From contig JAPVLO010000401.1 in assembly GCA_027257055.1 (NCBI GenBank), forward strand, positions 1,612,001-1,676,000: DNA of 64,000 nucleotides. The letters are read 5' to 3'. This stretch comes from Cephalopachus bancanus (taxonomy: Eukaryota > Chordata > Mammalia > Primates > Tarsiidae). Below, piece after piece: positions 56,574-64,000 of the stretch (positions within the stretch are counted from its first letter, which is position 1; each line of letters opens with the position of its first letter). The notes under the pieces are model-generated. The model saw only the letters and a list, made by a program, of their open reading frames with translations, was not told the origin of the DNA and did no database searches. Both the position numbers and the translations under genes were made by a program.

Positions 56574-59440
56574 CACAAATGATTTTTTAATATTGATTTG
56601 TATCTTTCAACTTTGCTGAATTTATTAATTACTTCTAACAGTTTTTGAGGAATCTTTACATTATAAGATCTTGACATCCATGAACAGACATCATTTTAGT
56701 TTGTTTGTTTTTTTTCAACTTGAATATATTTTATTTATTTTTCTTGTCTAATCGTTCTGGCTAGAACCTTTAGCCAGAACCTTTAGAACTCTATTGAATA
56801 TTAGTGGTCTAGTGAACACAGTGTCAAATGATTTTTCTGCATTGAGATAATCATTTTTTTCTTTTGTTATTGTGTTGTGTTATAATGGTTTATTTTTGTG
56901 TATTGGATCATCCTGTATACTAGGTATAAATCTTACTTGGTCATGGTGTGATATTCTTTTAATATAGTATTGACTTTGCTAGTGTTTTATTTAGAATTAT
57001 TGCATCAATATTTATCATTAATATTTTTATGGGAGTATTTTTACCTCATGTTGGTATCAGGGAAATGCAGGTCACATAAAATGAGTTTGAGAGTGTCCTG
57101 TGTTCTTTAATTATTTTGAAGAGATTCGCAGGATTGTTGTTAATTAATTTTTTAGGACTTTGAAAAAAATTATTCTGCGAAGCTATCTGATCTTGAGGTT
57201 TTCTTTGTTGGGAGATTTTTTTAAATTACTACTTCAATGTGTTCACTATCTATAGGTCTTTACAGATTTTGTAATGCTTATCTTCATAATTTGTTTTTGA
57301 TAGGTGGCATGCATTTAGGAATTTATCAATTTCTTCTAAGCTTTCCAATTTTTTAGGTTTATAATAGTCTCTTATAACTGTTTTCAATTTCGGATGCCAC
57401 AGTAATGACTTCTGTTTCATTTTTAGTTTCCTAGTTTCTTGAAAGGGTAACATTAAATTGTTGATTTGAAATCTTTTTTATTTTTTCACAGAATCGCTAT
57501 TATTTTAAACTTTCTTTTTAGTAGGGTTTTTACTTCATCCCATAAGTTTTGTATCCATTTGGCTCCAGATATTTAATAAATATCCTTGTGTTTTCTTCTT
57601 TGACCCATTAGTTGTTTAAAAGTGCATTGTTCCACTCCATATACCTATGGATTTTTCTGTTTCCCTTCTACTATTAATCAGTAGTCTTACTTCATTGCTG
57701 TCAGAAAAGATAGTAGAATTTTAGCATTTTTAAATTTGTTAATATCTCTAGGCTAACATGTGCCCCCTCTTGCAGAATGTTTCATTTCTGCTAAAGAAAA
57801 TATGTATTCTGCTGCTATTTATAAATTGTCTAACTGTGCCAGTTATGTTCAGTTGTTTTATAAATTTTGTTCAAGTCCTCTATTTTCTTATTCCGATTCT
57901 CTCTGGTTCTCCTATGTATAAAAGGAAGCTGGGTAGTAAAGTAATTTATTATTATTGTTATTATTATTATGTTACTATTTCTCCCTTCAGTTCTATCAAT
58001 GTTTGCTTCATATAGTTGAGTGCTTCCATGTTAGGTAAATATGTATTTATAGTTATTGTATCATTCTGGTGAATTAACCTTTTTATCTTTTAATCATGTC
58101 CTTTCGTTGTTGCTGTTTTTGGTTTTGGTTTTGGTTTTGGGGCAGATTTTTTTCTTAAAATCTTTCTTCACTGATGTAAGTCTGGCCACCCTGCTTTCTT
58201 TAGGTTCCTGTTAGCATAAAATACCTTTTTTCCACCTTTTTATTCCTAGCTTTTGTGTGCTTTAGATATAAATTGAATCTCTCATACTTCCATAATTTAA
58301 AGTAAATTTAGCTGATTTGTGTATTTAATTGGTGTGTTTAATCCATTTCCACTTAAAATAATTACTGATGGGAAAGACTTACTATTGCTATTATTTTTGT
58401 TGTTATTATCTTTCTGTCTTATAACCAGTTTTATTGCTCTTTTTCTCTCTTCAGGTCTTCTTTGGGTTTCACTGATTTTTTTTTGCAGTGAACTATTCTG
58501 AATTTTTTATTCTCTTTATGTTGACTTTATATTTTCTTTGTAGTTGTCATGGCAGTTACATAAAACATCTTAAAGTTATGATAATCTATTTCAAATCAAT
58601 GACATAGATATAATTTCATACAAAAACTATTTTCCCTTTACATATCACATATCTTCTGCCTCTCACTTTTTGTAATTTGATAACACAAATTACCACTTTT
58701 TATTATTTATATTTATTAACAGAGATATATATTTACTTTTAATGATTTTTCCAAATTCTAGATCAGACTTATGTGATTTACTCAATCACAATACCACCAG
58801 ATTCTGTATTTATGTTTACCATCAGTGAATTTTATATTTTGCTATTTGTTATCTTTTTGCTTCAACTTTTAAAATTCCATTCAGAATTTACTGTAAGTCA
58901 GGTATATGAGTGATGCGCTCCAACAGATTTTGTTTTTCTGGGAAAAATCTTGGATTCTCCTTTAAAAAAAACAGAATTTGTTTTTTATATAGTTTTGGGG
59001 GGTTGGAAGCTTTTTTTTCTTTCAATATGTTGAGAATATCATCTCACTCTCCTCTGACATGCAATGTCATTTTCCTTGTTTTTTTTTTTTAGAAATCTGC
59101 AGCTAATCCATGAGACTCTTCCTTGTCTTTGACCAGTAGCATTTCTATTGCTGCTTTAAAGATTTTTTGTGAATTCTGACAGTTTGATGATGCTATGTCT
59201 TAGTTCAGGTCTCTTTAGATTTATTTATTTGAAGTTTTTTGGACTTCTTAAATTTTTAGGCTTATTTGTTTTCTCAGACATGAAAACTTGGGACCTTTAT
59301 TTATTTAATTATGTTCCCTGTCTCTTTCTCATTTACTTCTCTTTTGGTACTCTCATAATGTATACATTGTCCTACTTTATAGTATTTCATACTTTCTTTA
59401 GGATTTTTAGTGTTCTTATTTTTTTTTCTTTCTGCTCCTC
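56574..59440 (-). mobile_element. Old L1M, ORF2 region
   Basis: Antisense L1M ORF2 from 'caactttgctgaatttattaattacttctaacagtttttgagg' through 'atcctgtatactaggtataaatcttacttggtcatggtg' to 'ggttggaagc...tatgttgagaatatcatctcactctcc'. It is AT-rich and highly decayed; plus-strand open frames here are antisense shadows. Confidence 0.82.
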
Positions 59441-59929
59441 ACTGTGAAAATCACATTGACCAAAACTCTTAAGGATGTGAAGGATTGAATGATAGAAATA
59501 TAACTGTAGGGGGAATATATTTTCTGCAAAGTGAAAAGCAAGAACAAAGAAGCACATGCAATCTAATAAATTTGGAATGCCCAAATACAGCAAGAAAGTC
59601 TAATGTATCTGCAAAGAAATGAGCAAGGACAAGAGTAGAAGATGTGATTACAAAGGTAAATAAAAATATTGGTGGAGAGAAATTTCAAAGGAGATAGATT
59701 ATTTAGGGTCTTGTAGATCAGTAGAAAGATTTGATATGACTATAAATCACATGGAAAGACACTGAGTAGAAACACAACCAAATTTTTAATTTGAAAAAAA
59801 TCTTCTCTAGTCACTACATTGAGAAGATAATTTTAAGTAGACTGGAACAGAAGTATAAAACTGTATCAGGAAGCTATTACAATAATTGATGGTAAACATG
59901 CTGGTGGAGGCCACTGAGAGTACAGGAGG
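59441..59929. other. Unassigned non-coding DNA
   Basis: No repeat or exon recognised between the old L1M and the MaLR-like LTR. Confidence 0.45.
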
Positions 59930-60266
59930 TAATGAGAAGGGAACTTTGAGTTATTTTAAGCTGATGGAATTGCATGAACTCAGTGACTTAAACAACAGAT
60001 ATTTATTTATTACAATTATGGAGGCTGAGAAGTCCAAGATCACATGCAGCCTGGTTGGGTTTTGTTTAGAACTCTCATTTGGTCTGTAGATGGTCATCTT
60101 CTTACTGTGTTCTTACATGGAGAGGAGAGGAGAGGGGAGAAAGAAAAGGGCAAGGGGAAGGAGGGAGGGGAGAGATGAGGAGAAGAGAGAGACTAGACCT
60201 TCAGAGCTCTACTCACATGACCTAATTACTTTCAAAAGGCCCATTTTCAAATATCAACATATTGGA
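59930..60266 (-). mobile_element. MLT1-like (MaLR) LTR fragment, antisense
   Basis: 'gacttaaacaacagatatttatttattacaattatggaggctgagaagtccaagatcac' and later 'cacatgacctaattactttcaaaaggcccattttcaaat' are antisense to the LTR type seen at the window start. A GGA-rich simple stretch (60115-60190) lies inside. Confidence 0.6.
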
Positions 60267-60274
60267 AACAGTTG

Positions 60275-60290
60275 GTAAGATGGTGGCAGA
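60275..60290 (+). promoter_or_regulatory. YY1-like motif at the L1 5' end
   Basis: 'gtaagatggtggcagagcc' lies at the very start of the element. AAGATGG matches the YY1 core that positions human L1 transcription; the role here is inferred from position. Confidence 0.4.
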
Positions 60291-61714
60291 GCCCATCAGA
60301 CTATGTGAGTCCTGGTGTGAGTGAGTGTATTGAAAATTTTGTGTACATGCTGGTGAGCGAGTGGGTGTGTGAGTGACTGATGAGGGCTAGAAAGCTAGTG
60401 GTAAGGGCTCTCCTGGTGCAGTGGCTGGTGCTGCAGCTTCTCTCCATCGTCCCTGGCTTTTCCCAGGTTGCAGAAGCTGAGCACCATTATTTTTCTAAAA
60501 CAGACAAAAGTATTTCTGTGAAAAAGCAGCAGGGAGAATCTGTCACCCCAGTCTCTCCCTCACCATTGCAGCAGGAGAGAGACTGCTGACTCCTGGCTTT
60601 GCCTCACTACTTCAGCCCCCAGTAGGACACTGGGAGCAGGAGCTGCAGAGTGTGTCCAGAGGCAAAGTCCCATGAAAGAGGAAAAGAGAGGCACCTCACC
60701 ACCATCTTGAATGAGGGTCAGGAAAGTGATCCGACTTGCTCACCACACAGCAACAGACCTGATATCTGTGACTAGTGAATCAACTACTCAGGGACTGATC
60801 ATGACCCAGAGGGGATATCCTGAAAGCACAAACTTTAGAGGGACCTGACCAGTGCTGAGTTCCAAGTGCCTGTCCCCCTATGCTGATACAGGTGTGGGAG
60901 AAAGAGTGTGGCCAGAAAAAGATGAGGAAGACTCCAAAGTTAACAGTGGTGAGTCTGGGCTTATCCAAACACCCTCCTCCCCAGTATTCCTCTGAACATC
61001 AGACCCACACAACTGGGCCATGCCTGAGAGGGATAAACCCAAGCAGAGTCTGGATGTAAGTTGCAACAGGAGAACTCTGTTCCAGGATAGGCCTGACTGG
61101 GGTATTCTCTGTGAGTACATACCTGGCGAAGAGATAATCCTGTACCTTCCCACTGAAAGAGATCTCCCTGACCATAGGAGAGTGGAAGGGGAGAACTGCA
61201 GCCCCACCCACCTCCACTGCCACTCCTCCTTCCCTGCTTCAGACATTGAGGAGAGAGTGAAAGAGGTGGCTCAGCAGGAGAGACTTGATTAGAGGAACAA
61301 TTACAGAGACTGCCACAAGAGGGTAGATTTTTTTTTAATTTTCAATTTTGTTCTAAATTTTTTAAGAATCTTTTGACTGCTTTTTTTTCAGTTCATTTGT
61401 TCATTAAATATTCTTCCTTTGTTCATGGATGTGTATGTGATGGTTTGATCTGTATCCTCCCCAATTCGTTTCTTTTTATGTTCTTTTCTTCTTTTGCCAT
61501 CTTCTGTTTATGTGTGTATGTGAATGATTGTTCATCTTTCAGTTTTGTTCTTGCTGTTGGTTTGTTTTTGCTCTTTTGTTTTTATGAATTTTTTTATTTT
61601 CATTTTTTATAGTTTAAGGGGTGTGTCAATATGTATGTAAGGGTTTGACCTGAATTCCTTTTTCACCCCCTCTCGTCTTTCTGTTTTTCTTCTCTATTCA
61701 CTTTGTGCTAGGCA

Positions 61715-61757
<43 letters not shown>
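61715..61757. repeat. (TG)n microsatellite in L1 5' linker
   Basis: About 20 TG units between 'ggcaatg' and 'cttagttttcttg'. Confidence 0.95.
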
Positions 61758-61759
<2 letters not shown>

Positions 61760-62189
61760 TAGTTTTCTTGTTTTTCTTTGTTGTTGGTTTTGTTTCACTT
61801 TGTTGTTACTCCAGTTTGTTATGGGGTGTGTGTGTATGTCTGTGAGTGTGTGTTTCCAATTGTTTTTTGCATTGGTTTCTGCTTTGCATTGTCATATAGA
61901 GTGGTGGTGGGGAGTGGGTCTCAGGGAACACATACCACAATAAGTGAACATTGTAATTTTCAAATAGTTTCTGAATCCTAGCACCCCATCCCCTAATTTA
62001 TTCAAATTTCAAAAACTACAAGAGAGAGCAAAACTTCCCATCCATCATCCTACTTCAAAATAGAAAAAAAATCCAAAATCCAGATAAGGGAAGAATAGAG
62101 GACTGAGCAAGCATCAGAAGGGAAAGTTTCTCCCACTGACACTGAAGAACAGAACTAAAGAGAAAAATAAGAGATCTGTTACATATGAG

Positions 62190-62990
62190 GAAAAACAAAG
62201 GAAGACTTTCGGAAATTTCAAGTGTACCAAAGACAAAACTTCAGAAAAATCAGACTTCGGTGTCCAAACAATGGAAGTCACCAATGACTGTCCCCAGAAT
62301 ATGACAGGGATTAGGATATGGATAGAAAGAGCGAATAAGACACAAAAACAAAAGATGCACCACTGAAAGAACTTGTAACAGAGATTTTGGCAATAAAAAC
62401 TTTCATCCCAGAAATAAATAACAAGATGACAAGCATGGAAAGCAGAATTAATCTAGCTGAAGAAAGAATCTCAGAACTTGAAGACAAGAACATGGAATTA
62501 ACCCGATCTGTAAAAAACATAGGAAGAATTCTCAGAAGGAAAGAACAAAATCTACAAGAGATGTGTGATTATGTCAAGAGGCCGAACCTACATGTGATTG
62601 GTATCCCAGAAGAAGAAAGGAAAATGGAAAAAAATTGGAGCAAGTATTTCAGGAGGTATTTCAAGAAAACTTATCCCATATCACCAGCGATGTGACCAGC
62701 CAAGCACAAGAGATATAGAGAACCCCCATAGCACTTCAAATGGGAAGACCAACCACTCACACATAATAATTCACCTACACGAAATAGGCACAAAAGAAAA
62801 ATTCCTAAAGGCAGCAAGAGAGAAAGGTCAGAATATCTACGAGGGAAAACAATCAGATTGGAGCAGACCTATTAGCAGAAACACTAAAAGCAAGAAGGAA
62901 CTGGAGCCCTATATTTAAAGTCCTCAAAGATAAAAAATTCACCAAGAATTTCCTATCCAACCAAGCTCAACTTCATCAGTGATGGAGAAT
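62190..62990 (+). pseudogene. L1 ORF1 relic of copy E
   Basis: 62387-62695 carries the coiled-coil end (NNKMTSMESRINLAEERI) and the start of the RNA-recognition domain (HVIGIPEEERK). A frameshift near 62600-62700 moves the C-terminal domain (HEIGTKEKFLKAAREKGQ) to another frame (to 62918). Intact L1 ORF1p would be one frame of about 340 residues. Confidence 0.85.
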
Positions 62991-63269
62991 TAAAATCCTT
63001 CCCAGACATCCAATCTTTAAGAGATTATGCAGCTTCCAGACCAGCTCTATGGGAAACATATAAAAAGGTATTAAGCACAAAAAAAAAGAAAAAAAAAAAG
63101 AATGACCACACACTTCCCAAGAGAACATCAGAGCACAGACTCAACAGAGAATACAGCGCAACAACAAACTTGAAGACAGACACATACATCAACCCCAAAG
63201 CCAAGAACAAAATAAAAAACAAGCAAAGAAAAAAATTATAAGAACCTCAAGACAGCAATAAACAATCAC

Positions 63270-64000
63270 ATTTCAATAAGAAGCCTGAATGTGAAAAGGC
63301 TAAATGTACCATGTAAAAGACACAGAATGGCACACTGGACAAGAAACCATGACCCAATTATTTTCTGCATTGTGGAGAGTCATCTCACTCTAAAGGGACG
63401 TGCAAAGACTCAAAGTTAAAGGATGGAAAACAAGTTACCAGGCAAATGGATAACAAAAGAAGGCAGGAGTTGTGATCTTAATATCATACAAAACAATCTT
63501 TAAGCTAAGAAAAATTTTAAAAGATGGAAAATGACACTAAATAATGATAATTGTTCAATCCATCAACAAGAAATATCCATCCTAAACATATATGCACCCA
63601 ATACAGGAGCATCAGCATGTATAAAGCAAATACTAAGTAAACTAAAAAAAGATATTGACCTTAACACTATTATAGCGGGGGACTTGAATACTCCACTAAC
63701 AGCCCTAGATAGATCATTGGGGTAAAAAAGTTAAAAAGAAGATCCAGAACCTAACCTTGACATTTGACCAAATGGACTTAATAGATACCTACAGATTATT
63801 CCACCCAACAATGACAGAACATGCATTCTATTCATTACCACATGGAACATACTCCAAGATTGATCACATCATTGGCCATAAATCAAGCATAAACAAATTC
63901 CATAAGGTTGAAATATTGCCATGCACCTTCTCAGACAATAGTGTAATAAAAATAAATATCAACACCAACAACATTTTCCCAAAGCCCACAAAGACATGGA
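63270..64000 (+). pseudogene. L1 ORF2 relic of copy E, endonuclease domain
   Basis: Starts with text for the N-terminal strand (RSLNVKRLNV, KRHRMAHW), then ESHLT at the position of the catalytic Glu box, and AGDLNTPLTALDRS at 63660-63720, matching the conserved GD(F/L)NTPL motif of the apurinic-type endonuclease. Stops occur between these blocks, for example near 63725. Confidence 0.85.

Larger units (their letters stand above)
60270..64000 (+). mobile_element. L1 (copy E), 5' half, continues past the window
   Basis: The 5' UTR begins near 60270 and matches copy B's 5' UTR in reverse orientation: 'gtgagtgtattgaaaattttgtgtacatgctggtgagcgagtgggtgtgtgag'. GC-rich sequence to about 61310 is followed by a T-rich and TG-rich linker, ORF1 (about 62190-62990) and the ORF2 endonuclease from about 63270. 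The window ends inside the endonuclease. Stops and a frameshift interrupt ORF1. Confidence 0.92.

Noticed and set aside
46925..59440. One L1 split between copy F and the L1M at 56.6 kb
   Set aside because: The two parts belong to L1 families of clearly different age and their consensus positions leave a gap.

Overview
This window is vertebrate nuclear DNA, almost certainly from a primate. It is packed with interspersed repeats and I see no intact protein-coding gene. The lineage clue is a set of dimeric 7SL-derived (Alu-type) SINEs at about 31.5, 31.9, 34.8, 50.4, 51.0 and 54.2 kb. They share variants that fit neither the human AluJ/S/Y consensus nor the lemur or galago/loris types I know. 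They also sit inside younger L1 copies. By elimination I suggest a tarsier (Tarsius/Carlito); this is inference from memory of SINE families, not a database match.

Layout. 0-6 kb: a MaLR-type LTR, then an internally deleted minus-strand L1. 6-18 kb: mostly unique non-coding DNA with MIR copies, old L1M pieces, one younger plus-strand L1 3' end (about 9.0-10.4 kb), an MST-type LTR and a mariner transposase 3' end. 18.4-25.7 kb: a near full-length but mutated minus-strand L1 with its 5' UTR. 28.5-38.5 kb: a dead, intron-containing minus-strand copy of WDR11 (a WD-repeat gene). Five exon-like blocks are recognisable, and the first lies in a CpG island at 38.2-38.75 kb. 41.1-45.35 kb: an old L1M split by a scrambled class I (gamma-like) endogenous retrovirus with 4-bp target duplications and by an AluJ-like SINE. 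46.9-56.6 kb: a nest of three L1 pieces, a class II solo LTR with a 6-bp target duplication, and three lineage-specific Alus; one L1 has a 5' inversion. 56.6-59.4 kb: old L1M. 60.27-64 kb: the 5' half of a plus-strand L1 that runs off the window.

How the parts relate. The only host-gene signal is the WDR11 copy. It has lost its start codon, carries at least four in-frame stops and a frameshift, yet keeps GT/AG-type exon borders, so it arose by DNA duplication rather than retrotransposition. Everything else is successive transposon insertion, and the nesting gives relative ages: L1M is older than the ERV1 and AluJ, and the lineage L1s are older than the lineage Alus and the class II LTR. I found no RNA gene, CRISPR array or bacterial-type system. 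The most useful observations are the WDR11 pseudogene, the retrovirus with a capsid-like segment between RNase H and integrase, and the shared breakpoint of two adjacent L1 segments.
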